A stretch of DNA of 56,295 nt from an uncultured Pelagibacteraceae bacterium (GTDB lineage Bacteria; Pseudomonadota; Alphaproteobacteria; Pelagibacterales; Pelagibacteraceae), in NCBI GenBank assembly GCA_902574705.1, contig CACGOM010000007.1, forward strand, positions 1-56,295. Reading direction: 5' to 3'. The notes below the pieces were generated by a model. That model searched no databases and was not told the DNA's origin. It saw only the letters and a list, made by a program, of their open reading frames with translations. Positions 1-8,973 of the stretch are shown here, one piece after another (position 1 is the first letter of the stretch; every line of letters begins with the position of its first letter). The position numbers and the translations under genes were made by a program.

Positions 1-843
1 GGAAATGAATTTAAATATTTTATTTCTGATACAATTTTAATTTTATCTGAAATTAATGCTATACACGGAATAATACATCCAATCCCATTCTCGGATGATC
101 CGAATGCTTCTCGAGCAACTAAAACAATAATGTTTATTCTTTTTACATTATTAATAAGTATTAATTTGTTATTTAAAAATAATTCAAAATATTCTTCAAA
201 TTTAAAAATTATATTTATATTATTGTCATTAATTTCTGTTTCATCTTATATTTATGCAATAGGTAGATCAGATGGTGGCCATATCAATCAAGCTTTTGGA
301 TATCCCTGTATTTTTCTGTCTGTATTTTTCAGTTATATGTTTTTAACAAGACTTAATATTTATTTAAAAAAAGGTTTAAATTCTTTCGAAAATATTTTCG
401 TTATTATTTCTTTAGTTATTTTTTTATTAAGTTTGAATTTAAATATTATCAATGTGTATAAATTTAAATCCAGATTGTCTGAATATGTTAAAATTGATGA
501 TCTAGAATATTTAAATGATTTGGATAAACAATTTGTTTTAGAAGCTAGAGAAATAACTCGTGATGAAAAATGTATACAATTATTTACTAATGATGTTGCT
601 TTACTTTATTTATTAAAAAAGCCAAGTTGTTCAAAATTTTATTTTACTTGGTCAATTGGGTCTTTAAAAAATCAAAAATTATTTATTGATGATTTAAAAA
701 ATGTAAACCTAGTTATTACAAATGGATTAACGGACTATTGGGATATTCCCCTAGAAACTAAATATCCTACTATAAAAGCATATATTGAAAAAGAATTTAA
801 AAAAGTAATTAATACAAGCTCAAGAGAAATAAGAGTTAAGTGA
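1..843 (+). CDS. Polytopic membrane protein, C-terminal part (5' end outside window)
   Basis: The reading frame is open from base 1, so this is the 3' part of a longer gene and the ATG at 130 is probably internal. The visible part has at least three hydrophobic helices (about codons 44-60, 72-86 and 95-110, then one near 130-145) and a soluble tail of about 130 residues. The helix-linking segment with Gly-Arg-Ser-Asp-Gly-Gly-His resembles the loop seen in multispanning membrane proteins of glycosyltransferase (ArnT/GT39-like) type, but I cannot assign a family firmly. It converges on the tau operon, with a gap of only 6 bases. Confidence 0.6.
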   Translation, partial: GNEFKYFISDTILILSEINAIHGIIHPIPFSDDPNASRATKTIMFILFTLLISINLLFKNNSKYSSNLKIIFILLSLISVSSYIYAIGRSDGGHINQAFGYPCIFLSVFFSYMFLTRLNIYLKKGLNSFENIFVIISLVIFLLSLNLNIINVYKFKSRLSEYVKIDDLEYLNDLDKQFVLEAREITRDEKCIQLFTNDVALLYLLKKPSCSKFYFTWSIGSLKNQKLFIDDLKNVNLVITNGLTDYWDIPLETKYPTIKAYIEKEFKKVINTSSREIRVK

Positions 844-849
844 TTTAAG

Positions 850-1074
850 TTAGAACCATCTAATCATACCAATAATACCTGCTGAAGCATAAAATGCTTG
901 AAGTAATAGTATTCCATTGTGTCTACCAATAAATGCCCAGAGACCTATTAAAACTGCTGATATCAACAATAAAGTAAAACCTATAAATTCAGCACCAATA
1001 TTCGCTGCAACTAATAATGAATATATTATTGCAGTTATTACTCCTAACCATTCTAAAATTTTTTGTTTTTTCAT
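850..1074 (-). CDS. Small membrane protein coupled to tauC (74 aa)
   Basis: The protein has two to three hydrophobic segments, a Lys-rich N-terminus (MKKQKILEWLG) and almost no soluble part. I place the start at 1074 rather than 1092 because the tauC stop and this ATG overlap as TAATG, a common coupling arrangement; the longer version would add six residues inside tauC. As last gene of tauA-tauB-tauC it may assist the permease. It resembles small membrane proteins of the DUF6552 kind, but that is only an impression. No function can be assigned. Confidence 0.6.
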   Translation of the reverse strand: MKKQKILEWLGVITAIIYSLLVAANIGAEFIGFTLLLISAVLIGLWAFIGRHNGILLLQAFYASAGIIGMIRWF

Positions 1075-2999
1075 TATCCTTTTCCCCTCCAAGGAATAGT
1101 TTTATCAATTATTTTTCTTAAGGTAATATCGAATAAAAGACCAAGCATTCCCATTATAAAAATTGTTATCCAAATTACTTCATACTGAAAATATTTTTTA
1201 GCAACATTTTCTACAAAACCAATACCTGTTGTTCCTGCAAGAAACTCTGCAGCAACTAATGTTCCCCAACACATTCCAACAGCTACTCTAATACCAGTAA
1301 GTATCTCTGGTAAAGAATTTGGAAAAATTACATATCTAAGTATCTGTTTTTTAGATGCCCCTAATGAATGGGCCGCATGAATTTTAGATAATTGAGTTCC
1401 AGAGGCACCAGCTCTAGCTGAAATAATCATAATAGATAAGGATACCATAAATAATAAAAATACTTTTCCTGTGTTATCTATTCCTAAAACCGAAATAATT
1501 AGAGGCGCCCAAGCTAGTGGAGGCACAGGTCTATAAAGTTCTATTAAAGGATCAAAGAAACCTTTTGCAAATCTATTCAAACCCATAAATAAACCAAGTG
1601 GCACACCTATAATTATCCCAAATACTAATCCAAGGAATACCCTTAAAAAAGAATCCCAAATATGACCATAAGGAACAGGTATTTTAAATAATTTAAAATC
1701 TCCAGTTACAATTTTAAGAACCTTACCTTTAAAATTTTGTTTAACAACTCCATCATTAGTATGAATTGGGTATTCTCCTGGAAGAACATCAGCAATCCAA
1801 TCAGGTAAAATAAATCCAATTATTTTACTAACATCCATCATATCAATCCAAAGCAATGGAATATTTTTGTAACCTACGCTTGGTTTTGACATTAAAATAA
1901 ATTTGTTGAGTGTATCAGATGGTTTCGGTAGCCATCTTCCAGAACCTTGTTCTGAGCAACTAGTACCACTTGAAACTATTGTCCCTGCAGGGAATAAAAG
2001 GATATCTATTATTCTTAATCCTCCTTGCTCTGATTTTTGAAGATTTTCAAATTCTATAATTGCTTTTTGCATGTTATTTAAAGCGTTAGGAGGGTAGATA
2101 CTTGCAAATTCAATTCTTCTTGTAATTTTTACGATATTTTTAGCATATGTTGATGCCACTTCCTCCGAATCACCTAAACCAGCTCTATATGCTTTTATTT
2201 CATCTTTGATTTGTTTTACCGAACTTTTAAATTGTGGATTATGGTTTCTCAACTTAAAAAATTCTTCATCAATAGCTTTAAGTTCTTCTGCGGCAGCATT
2301 AAATTTTAAACCCCTATCTGTTGCAGGAACCAATGGAACCTCAAAGGTATTTTCAATAGAACCAGTGCCTGCACTTACAGTAGTGATACCCCAATCACCT
2401 TGTTCTTTAACAGCTTGAAGTCTAATATTTAATTCTTCCTCCGTTTCAAATGGATAATCTGGTTTTTTGAAGTCTTCTATCAAAAGATTTATTTTTTCAG
2501 TTATTCCCTCTATTTTTTGTTTTGTTTCCATTTCCATTAAATTGTCTTTTGTAAGTAGAGGAATTAATTGACTAGTTTTATTTATAAAGCCAATCAAAAC
2601 TGTTTTTTGTTGACTATTTAAATCTTTTGAATTTTTAATTTCATTAGAAATTTTTTGAAGATTTTTATTTTCAATTTTAATTATTGAGGTACTTTTAAAT
2701 TCTCTTTCCTCTATTGGAAATTGATATTTTAATCCCAAAAGAGATTCATTAATTTTAGCTACCTGACATAATTCATTCGCTGACTTAGGATAAAAACCTT
2801 TTGCTATATCCCAAGAATAATATAGCCAAATCAATAAAATGGCACTACTTCCAACGATTACCCAGTGAGTTCCACCTTTTGCTCTTTCGGGGTTACCAAA
2901 TACGGCATCAACTTTTTCTGTTCTTATTAATTTTCTGCCATAAAGAATACATCCAACAATTGATACAAGAATTAATATTGTGATGATTTGGGTTAACAT
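1074..2999 (-). CDS. tauC: Taurine/sulfonate ABC transporter permease with large N-terminal domain
   Basis: The last ~200 residues (from about residue 440) are a normal binding-protein-dependent permease domain with about six helices and the cytoplasmic coupling loop typical of the TauC/SsuC group (HSLGASKKQILRYVIFPNSL). The protein is 641 residues, more than twice the usual ~280 for TauC. The extra N-terminal part has two membrane helices (about residues 1-20 and 45-65), then some 370 residues rich in charged helical segments that should lie on the periplasmic side. The gene follows tauB with no gap (TAAATG). Substrate assignment rests on TauA/TauB similarity and the divergent aminotransferase/Ald genes. 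Confidence 0.85.
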   Translation of the reverse strand: MLTQIITILILVSIVGCILYGRKLIRTEKVDAVFGNPERAKGGTHWVIVGSSAILLIWLYYSWDIAKGFYPKSANELCQVAKINESLLGLKYQFPIEEREFKSTSIIKIENKNLQKISNEIKNSKDLNSQQKTVLIGFINKTSQLIPLLTKDNLMEMETKQKIEGITEKINLLIEDFKKPDYPFETEEELNIRLQAVKEQGDWGITTVSAGTGSIENTFEVPLVPATDRGLKFNAAAEELKAIDEEFFKLRNHNPQFKSSVKQIKDEIKAYRAGLGDSEEVASTYAKNIVKITRRIEFASIYPPNALNNMQKAIIEFENLQKSEQGGLRIIDILLFPAGTIVSSGTSCSEQGSGRWLPKPSDTLNKFILMSKPSVGYKNIPLLWIDMMDVSKIIGFILPDWIADVLPGEYPIHTNDGVVKQNFKGKVLKIVTGDFKLFKIPVPYGHIWDSFLRVFLGLVFGIIIGVPLGLFMGLNRFAKGFFDPLIELYRPVPPLAWAPLIISVLGIDNTGKVFLLFMVSLSIMIISARAGASGTQLSKIHAAHSLGASKKQILRYVIFPNSLPEILTGIRVAVGMCWGTLVAAEFLAGTTGIGFVENVAKKYFQYEVIWITIFIMGMLGLLFDITLRKIIDKTIPWRGKG

Positions 3000-3797
3000 T
3001 TAATTATCTTTTCCCATAATTTCTTCTTCCATGTTCCAAATCATGGACAATATTTCCTCTCTTTTAGAAGAAAATTCTTTATCTTTTTTTATTTCTCTAA
3101 GATCCTCTTTAAGTCCCATTTCAGCAAAAGGAAGATTATATTCCTTATGAATTCTACCAGGTCTAGGAGCCATTACATATAATCTCTCTCCAAGTAGCAG
3201 AGCTTCTTCCACAGAGTGAGTGATTAAAATAATTGTCTTTCCTGTTTCTTTCCAAATTTTCAAAACTAGTGACTGCATTTTTTCTCTAGTTAGTGCATCA
3301 AGTGCCCCCAAAGGCTCATCCATTAAAATTAAATCTGGATCATTAATCAAACATCTGGCAAGAGCTACTCTTTGTTGCATACCGCCAGATAATTGATAAG
3401 TAGGAGTGTTACCAAATCCTTTAAGACCAACTATTTCTAACCATTCATCAACCTTTTTTGCCGTTTTAATTGGATCATCTTTTTTCATTCTTAATCCAAA
3501 GTTGACATTTTCAGAAACTGTTAACCATTCAAATAAAGCACCTTGTTGAAAAACCATACCTCTATCAACTCCAGGACCATTAATTTCATTATTACCTAGC
3601 CTAATGGTTCCAGACGTGGGTCTTATAAATCCTGCTGCAATATTTAATAATGTAGTTTTTCCACAACCTGATGGGCCTAAAACAGTTAAAAGTTCACCTT
3701 TCTTAATGGTAAAATTTAAATCTTTTAATGCGTGAACTGTTTCTCCTTTTGGAGACTTAAAAATCATATTTAAATTTTGAGAAACAAGATCGCTCAT
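3000..3797 (-). CDS. tauB: Taurine/sulfonate ABC transporter ATPase
   Basis: This 265-residue nucleotide-binding subunit has all ABC motifs in order: Walker A GPSGCGKTT near residue 41, Q-loop (VFQQGALFEW), signature LSGGMQQR near 137, Walker B LILMDEP, D-loop and switch His (LITHS). Length and sequence style fit the nitrate/taurine (TauB/SsuB) subfamily. It would sit on the cytoplasmic face and drive TauC. It is separated from tauA by a strong hairpin and joined directly to tauC. Confidence 0.93.
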   Translation of the reverse strand: MSDLVSQNLNMIFKSPKGETVHALKDLNFTIKKGELLTVLGPSGCGKTTLLNIAAGFIRPTSGTIRLGNNEINGPGVDRGMVFQQGALFEWLTVSENVNFGLRMKKDDPIKTAKKVDEWLEIVGLKGFGNTPTYQLSGGMQQRVALARCLINDPDLILMDEPLGALDALTREKMQSLVLKIWKETGKTIILITHSVEEALLLGERLYVMAPRPGRIHKEYNLPFAEMGLKEDLREIKKDKEFSSKREEILSMIWNMEEEIMGKDN

Positions 3798-3829
3798 AAA
3801 ATAACTTTACATTAATTTTTAAATAAAAA

Positions 3830-3863
3830 AAATAGGCACCAATTAAAAAATTGGCGCCTATTT
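3830..3863 (-). terminator. Stem-loop between tauA and tauB (attenuator/terminator)
   Basis: The arms 3830-3844 and 3849-3863 pair over 15 bp around a 4-base loop. The single non-complementary position (3838 with 3855) is a G-U pair in the minus-strand RNA but an A-C mismatch in the plus-strand RNA, so the structure belongs to the tau transcript. A U run follows (3825-3830 read on the minus strand). It would reduce read-through to tauBC and protect the tauA message. Confidence 0.8.
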
Positions 3864-3883
3864 AATTCTAATTTACCTTCAAA

Positions 3884-4825
3884 TTATAAAGGTAAGAAAC
3901 TAGTATCTACATTTCCTTTTGGTGTTCCCATACCATCTAGGAATCCTTTAAGATTTCCGCTTTCCATAGACTGTTTAGTTTCCTCTGGTGTAAGAAATTT
4001 AAAGCCACTTAAAGTATCTTTCATATCAGCAACTGTCATTTCTGAAGCTTTAGCCATAGAATTCATGTCAGCTTTACCAGCTTTATATCTAGCATTAGCT
4101 TCATGAGTTACTTCTATAAAAGTTCTAAGCATTCCAGGATTTTCTTTCATAAACTTTGTAGTTACTGAAGTGATATCTATACCCAAGATACCAGCATCTC
4201 TAGCTTCTTGAACTGAAAGTAATCTAGATCCAATAGCTGTAGCAGCTTTGATAGAGTTACCTCCAAATAAACATGCCATTACTACATCACCACTAACTAA
4301 AGCAGCAGCTCCTTCTTCAGGATCCATTTGAATTACATCCATCTTACTTCTGTCAGCACCAACAACTTTCATACTTTCATCGAAAACATACTCAGCCATT
4401 GTTCCAAGTGGAACAGCAACTTTTTTACCTTCTAATTCAGTAGCATTTGCTTTTGTAATTCCAGAAGCATTAGAAGTAACACAAGTTGTTCCTCCCATAC
4501 CGTATTCCATAGCAATATCTACTAATTTGATAGGTGCTTTAGATTTTACCGCATTTATAAATGGAACTAAACCTTGTGAGTAAGAAATATCGATATCTCC
4601 CGCTAACATAGCATCAGTCATTGCGCCACCATTAGTGAAGTTAGTCCATTTTACTGGTACACCAAGAGCTTTAGCAAAATTTTTCTTCTGCATATCTTCC
4701 AAGTTTGGACTTGGCCATTCTAGGAAATAAGCAACTCTAACTTCATTTGCAGCAGAATTTGCTACTGAAATATTTAAGCTTAGAGCTACAAAACATCCTA
4801 AAAGTAAACTAATTATTTTTTTCAT
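3884..4825 (-). CDS. tauA: Taurine-type periplasmic substrate-binding protein
   Basis: The 313-residue protein starts with a Sec signal peptide (MKKIISLLLGCFVALSLN, cleavage near ANSA-ANE) followed by a NMT1/TauA-like binding domain: 'VRVAYFLEWPSPN' at the mature N-terminus and a conserved 'LEGKKVAVPLGTMAEY' stretch near residue 130. It is first in tauA-tauB-tauC, preceded by an AGAGGA ribosome site and a good promoter (4900-4927). The exact ligand (taurine, hypotaurine or another sulfonate/omega-amino acid) cannot be read from the sequence; taurine is favoured by the permease and ATPase type and the divergent catabolic genes. Confidence 0.85.
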   Translation of the reverse strand: MKKIISLLLGCFVALSLNISVANSAANEVRVAYFLEWPSPNLEDMQKKNFAKALGVPVKWTNFTNGGAMTDAMLAGDIDISYSQGLVPFINAVKSKAPIKLVDIAMEYGMGGTTCVTSNASGITKANATELEGKKVAVPLGTMAEYVFDESMKVVGADRSKMDVIQMDPEEGAAALVSGDVVMACLFGGNSIKAATAIGSRLLSVQEARDAGILGIDITSVTTKFMKENPGMLRTFIEVTHEANARYKAGKADMNSMAKASEMTVADMKDTLSGFKFLTPEETKQSMESGNLKGFLDGMGTPKGNVDTSFLPL

Positions 4826-4899
4826 TTTTTCCTCTTTGTTAGTTTATAATTCCGTAAGTTAAAATTAAATTAATGAAGATGTAAAACAAAAAGTTCTGA

Positions 4900-4927
4900 A
4901 TTTTATTACAACCTTAAGTTGCGTCAA
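4900..4927 (-). promoter_or_regulatory. Putative tauA promoter with palindrome in the spacer
   Basis: On the minus strand TTGACG (4927-4922) and TAAAAT (4905-4900) are separated by 16 bases, a good sigma-70 match. The spacer carries a near-perfect inverted repeat, CAACCTTAAGTTG at 4909-4921, where only one pair fails. A repressor or activator bound there would sit between the -35 and -10 elements. The 173-base intergenic region also has to hold the promoter of the divergent aminotransferase. Confidence 0.5.
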
Positions 4928-4998
4928 TTATTTAGGTAGTCAATTATTCCTATATAGTCTAAAGAAATCTTATATTAAATATTTATAAATTTAAAATT

Positions 4999-6339
4999 AT
5001 GAGTTCAAAACCATCTGTTCCAAATTCTTTGAATGAACATTGGATGCCTTTTAGTTCCAATAGAGATTTTAAAGCTAACCCAAGACTTATTGTTGAAGCT
5101 AAAGGAGTTTATTTAAAAAATCACCAAGGGCAAACACAAATAGATGCAAGCTCAGGATTATTTTGTAATCCATTAGGTCATGGAAGAGAAGAAATCATAA
5201 ATGCTATTACAAATCAATTAAAAATATTAGATTATGCTCAACCATTCCAACAAGGGTTCGGTGGATCATTTGAATTAGCAACTAGAATTTCAAAACACAC
5301 TCCAGGAAATTTAAATAGAATGTTTTACACAATCTGCGGATCAACAGCAGTTGAAACAGCAATAAAAATTGCAGTTGCTTATCATAGAGCAAGAGGGGAT
5401 AGTCAAAGATTTAGGTTTGTTGGTCGAGAAAGAGGTTACCATGGTATGAATATTGGTGCTACATCAGTTGGTGGAATGGTTAACAATGTAAAAACATTTG
5501 CAAGTGTTTTGATGCCAGGTGTTGTTCATATGAGACATACACATTTGCCTGAACATAAATTTATTTCTGGTCAACCCGAAACAGGAGTTGAACTAGCTGA
5601 AGATTTAGAAAGAATTTGTACAAACTTTGGTGCAGAAAATATAGCTGCATGTATTGTTGAACCAATTGCTGGATCGACAGGAACATTAGTTCCACCAAAA
5701 GGCTATTTACAAAGATTAAGAGAGATATGTGATAAACATGGAATCCTTTTAATTTTTGACGAAGTGATTACAGGCTGGGGAAGAACAGGTTCTCCATTTG
5801 CATCTCAAGAGTACGGAGTTACTCCTGATTTAATGACCATGGCAAAAGCGACAACTAATGGAATTAGTCCAATGGGAGTAGTTGCATGTAAAGAAGAAAT
5901 CTATGATGCAATAGTTGATAATGCACCAAAAGGTTCGATTGAATTATTTCATGGATATACTTATTCAGGAATTCCAATATCAGTTGCAGCAGCATTAGCT
6001 GTACAAGATATATTTGAAAAAGATGATATTTTTAATAGAGCAAAAAACTTAGCTCCATATTTCCAAGAAGGATTGTTTTCATTAAAAGATATTGATGTTG
6101 TAGACAATATAAGAGGATATGGAATGATGGGCGGAATCGATATTAAAATGGATAAGAAGCCTGGAGCAGCTGGCTTTACTTGCTTTAAACACTGTTACGA
6201 TGCAGGAGTTAATTTCAAAGCAACTGGAGACTGTTTAATAATTGCACCAATGTTTATTTGTGAAAAAAAACATATTGATGAAATTATCGAAAAGCTAAGA
6301 ACAGGAATTACAAATTATTCAAAATCAAAAAAAAATTAG
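4999..6339 (+). CDS. Class III omega-amino acid (taurine/beta-alanine type):pyruvate aminotransferase
   Basis: This 446-residue PLP enzyme has the class III landmarks: the GSTAVETAIKIA cofactor phosphate loop near 110, YHG near 150, the Asp of LLIFDEVITGWGRTG, and the Schiff-base Lys in TMAKATTNGISPMG near 285. The N-terminus (HWMPFSSNRDFKANPRL) is typical of omega-amino acid:pyruvate aminotransferases. Such enzymes move the amino group of beta-alanine, taurine or related compounds to pyruvate, giving alanine. The gene is divergent from tauABC and 6 bases ahead of alanine dehydrogenase, which would regenerate pyruvate; this supports taurine (Tpa role) or a related omega-amine as substrate. 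Confidence 0.82.
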   Translation: MSSKPSVPNSLNEHWMPFSSNRDFKANPRLIVEAKGVYLKNHQGQTQIDASSGLFCNPLGHGREEIINAITNQLKILDYAQPFQQGFGGSFELATRISKHTPGNLNRMFYTICGSTAVETAIKIAVAYHRARGDSQRFRFVGRERGYHGMNIGATSVGGMVNNVKTFASVLMPGVVHMRHTHLPEHKFISGQPETGVELAEDLERICTNFGAENIAACIVEPIAGSTGTLVPPKGYLQRLREICDKHGILLIFDEVITGWGRTGSPFASQEYGVTPDLMTMAKATTNGISPMGVVACKEEIYDAIVDNAPKGSIELFHGYTYSGIPISVAAALAVQDIFEKDDIFNRAKNLAPYFQEGLFSLKDIDVVDNIRGYGMMGGIDIKMDKKPGAAGFTCFKHCYDAGVNFKATGDCLIIAPMFICEKKHIDEIIEKLRTGITNYSKSKKN

Positions 6340-6345
6340 TTCTTA

Positions 6346-7458
6346 ATGAAAATTGGCCTTCCGAAGGAAATAAAACCTCAAGAAAACAGAATTGGCCTTA
6401 CCCCTGATAGTGTAAAACAATTAATTTCAAACGGTCATGAAGTATTAGTTGAAAATAATGGAGGTTTTGAAGCAGGTTTTGAAAATGAACATTATACTAA
6501 TGCAGGAGCGAAAATTGTAGATAAACCGGAAGACATTTTTAACGATGCAGAAATCATTGTTAAAGTAAAAGAACCTTTATCAAATGAAGTTAAAATGATT
6601 AAAGAAAATCAAATAGTGTTTACTTATTTACATTTAGCAGCTGCAAAAGAACTAACCGCAGGATTAGTAAAGAGTAAATCAGTTTGTATAGCTTACGAAA
6701 CAGTAACAGACAATAACGGAAGACTTCCATTGTTAGCGCCAATGAGTGCCGTTGCAGGCAGAATGTCAGTTCAGGCAGGCGCACATTGTTTGGAGAAAAA
6801 TCAAAAAGGTAGAGGAATATTATTAGGAGGAGCTCCAGGCGGTGAACCAGCAAATGTTTTAATTCTTGGTGGAGGTGTTGTAGGAGAAAACGCCGCTACA
6901 ATAGCCTCTGGAATGAAAGCTAAAGTTCATATTGTTGATAAATCTGAGGCAAGACTTAAACAATTAGTTCAAATGTTTGGAGATAAAATTATTCCAGAAC
7001 AAAGTGATAAAATAGATTTAAATAAATTAGTTGCAGATGCAGATTTAATAGTTGGTGGAGTTTTAATCCCAGGTGCTGAAGCACCTAAATTAGTTACGAA
7101 AGATATGTTAAAATTAATGAAAAGAGGTTCTGTAATAGTTGATGTTGCTATTGATCAAGGTGGCTGTGTCGAAACAAGTAAACCAACTACTCATAGAGAT
7201 CCTACTTATATAGTAGATGATGTAGTACATTACTGTGTAGCAAACATGCCAGGTGGTGTTCCAAGAACCTCAACTTTTGCATTAAATAAAGCAACACTTC
7301 CTTATTTAATAAAATTAGCAAATAATGGTTATCAAAAAGCCTTAAGTGAAGATAAAAACTTTTTAGCAGGTTTAAATGTTTGCAAAGGTGAAGTAACATA
7401 CAAAGCTGTTGCAGATACTTTTGGTTATAATTTTACATCTGCATCTCAAGCAATTTAA
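6346..7458 (+). CDS. ald: Alanine dehydrogenase
   Basis: This is a full-length (370 residues) NAD-dependent L-alanine dehydrogenase that interconverts alanine with pyruvate plus ammonium. Key residues are visible: N-terminal MKIGLPKEIKPQENRIGLTP, substrate Lys in VKVKEPL, catalytic His in FTYLHLA, the Rossmann glycine loop LILGGGVVGENAA near 175, and the Asp in VDVAIDQGG. It lies in one transcription unit between the aminotransferase and the FAD oxidoreductase, so it likely removes the alanine made by transamination and releases ammonium for growth. Confidence 0.95.
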   Translation: MKIGLPKEIKPQENRIGLTPDSVKQLISNGHEVLVENNGGFEAGFENEHYTNAGAKIVDKPEDIFNDAEIIVKVKEPLSNEVKMIKENQIVFTYLHLAAAKELTAGLVKSKSVCIAYETVTDNNGRLPLLAPMSAVAGRMSVQAGAHCLEKNQKGRGILLGGAPGGEPANVLILGGGVVGENAATIASGMKAKVHIVDKSEARLKQLVQMFGDKIIPEQSDKIDLNKLVADADLIVGGVLIPGAEAPKLVTKDMLKLMKRGSVIVDVAIDQGGCVETSKPTTHRDPTYIVDDVVHYCVANMPGGVPRTSTFALNKATLPYLIKLANNGYQKALSEDKNFLAGLNVCKGEVTYKAVADTFGYNFTSASQAI

Positions 7459-7463
7459 ATTTA

Positions 7464-8768
7464 ATGTCTATTTTAAATGATCCAAATTGTGGATGGATCA
7501 ATAGTTTGCCTATAAGAACTAATATTAAACAATTAAATAATAATTTAATATGCGATTATTTAATTGTTGGAGCAGGATACACAGGATTATCAGCCGCAAG
7601 ACAACTGGCAAATAATTTAAAATCATCAAAAATAGTTTTAATTGACTCACAGTTAGCAGGAGAGGGCTCTAGCGCGAGAAATTCTGGTTATTTAGTTGAT
7701 ACAACATTAAACGATGGATTTGCATCTAGTAGCGATATTGAAAATTATAAAAAAAAAATTAAAATTTACCAAGAGGGCATAAGTTCAGTTGAAAGATTTG
7801 TTAAAGAATATCAAGTTGATTGTGAATGGAATTCGTGTGGAAAATACTTTGCCTCGTCTCAAATATCTGATGAAAAATTAGCTATCAAATTTAGCAATCT
7901 ATTATCATCTCTTAAATTCGATAATAAAATTTTATACAAACATAATCTTCAGGAAAAATTAGGAACTTCATTTTATAATGTGGGTGTTTACACATCTGGA
8001 GGAATATTACTGAATCCTGGAAAATTAATTAGGGCGATGGTTGATACATTGCCTGAGAATGTTGAATTATTTGAAAATACCCACCTAGAAAAATGGGAAA
8101 TAAATTCTGATAAAATTAACTGTATTTTTAAAAATTATACAATCTCAACGAAAAAAATAATATTTTGTACAAATGGTTTTTTAAAATCTTTAAATGTCCA
8201 AAAAAATTATAGTTTCCCTTTAACACTAACGGCAAGTCTAACAAGACCACTAAGTAATAGTGAATATGAAAATATAGGAAGACCTAAAGAGTGGGGCGTA
8301 TTACCAATTAGACCAATGGGAGCCACGATAAGAATGACAAAAGATAAAAGAATATTAATCAGAAATACTGCCGAATTAAGTAATCCAAATAATTTTCCTA
8401 GTGATCGTCTAGAAACTAGAAAAAAAATTCACGAAAAGGGTATAAAGAAAAGATTTCCAAGTCTGCCAAACAATATAATTGAAAGCACTTGGTCAGGTGT
8501 AGTCTGCAGAAGTAGAAATGGATCGCAAATTTTTAAAAAAATAAATGATAATATTTTTGTTGCTGGATGCTACAATGGATCTGGAATTGGATCAGGAACG
8601 TTTTTTGGAGAGCAAATAGCTTTAATGGCATCTAATCAAGATTCTGATAAAATTAGTATAATTGAAAATAGAGTAAAACCTACAAAGCTACCAACTGACA
8701 TATTACTAAATATAGGGGTTTACACTCGCTTAATTTATGAGAGATTAAGAGCTAGAACAGAAATTTAA
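7464..8768 (+). CDS. FAD-dependent amine/amino acid oxidoreductase (DAO family)
   Basis: The 434-residue protein has an N-terminal FAD-binding Rossmann motif (LIVGAGYTGLSAARQLA, near residue 31), the GSSARNSGY segment that follows in DAO-family enzymes, and a C-terminal FAD motif (VAGCYNGSGIGSG). It belongs with PuuB/OrdL and glycine-oxidase-like flavoproteins that oxidise amines or secondary amino acids. It follows ald by 5 bases and overlaps the next small gene as TAATG. Position suggests oxidation of an amine imported by TauABC or a related compound, but the substrate is unknown. Confidence 0.8.
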   Translation: MSILNDPNCGWINSLPIRTNIKQLNNNLICDYLIVGAGYTGLSAARQLANNLKSSKIVLIDSQLAGEGSSARNSGYLVDTTLNDGFASSSDIENYKKKIKIYQEGISSVERFVKEYQVDCEWNSCGKYFASSQISDEKLAIKFSNLLSSLKFDNKILYKHNLQEKLGTSFYNVGVYTSGGILLNPGKLIRAMVDTLPENVELFENTHLEKWEINSDKINCIFKNYTISTKKIIFCTNGFLKSLNVQKNYSFPLTLTASLTRPLSNSEYENIGRPKEWGVLPIRPMGATIRMTKDKRILIRNTAELSNPNNFPSDRLETRKKIHEKGIKKRFPSLPNNIIESTWSGVVCRSRNGSQIFKKINDNIFVAGCYNGSGIGSGTFFGEQIALMASNQDSDKISIIENRVKPTKLPTDILLNIGVYTRLIYERLRARTEI

Positions 8769-8968
8769 TGAAAAAATATAAATCTATAATTTTTATAATA
8801 GTTGCGCTTGCACTTTTATATATAGCTAAAGATAAATATAGTTCATTTAACCTTAGCAAAAGTATTCAAGCTTGTTTAATGGGTCAAAAAAAATTAAATC
8901 CCGATTTATCTAGACAAGAAGCTGAAAAAATTTGTGTAGATTACGTAAACGAACAAGTAAGTAAATAA
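8768..8968 (+). CDS. Small membrane-anchored protein (66 aa)
   Basis: One N-terminal hydrophobic helix (about residues 6-22) is followed by a short polar tail with two Cys (CLMGQ, ICVDYV) and a helical SRQEAEKICVDY stretch. Its ATG overlaps the stop of the flavoprotein gene, so it is probably translationally coupled and expressed with the taurine block. The two Cys could form a disulfide in the periplasm. I do not recognise the family. Confidence 0.6.
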   Translation: MKKYKSIIFIIVALALLYIAKDKYSSFNLSKSIQACLMGQKKLNPDLSRQEAEKICVDYVNEQVSK

Positions 8969-8973
8969 CAATA

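Noticed and set aside
7464-8968. Taurine dehydrogenase TauXY
   Set aside because: The flavoprotein is only generally DAO-like and I cannot show that the 66-residue peptide is a TauX subunit.
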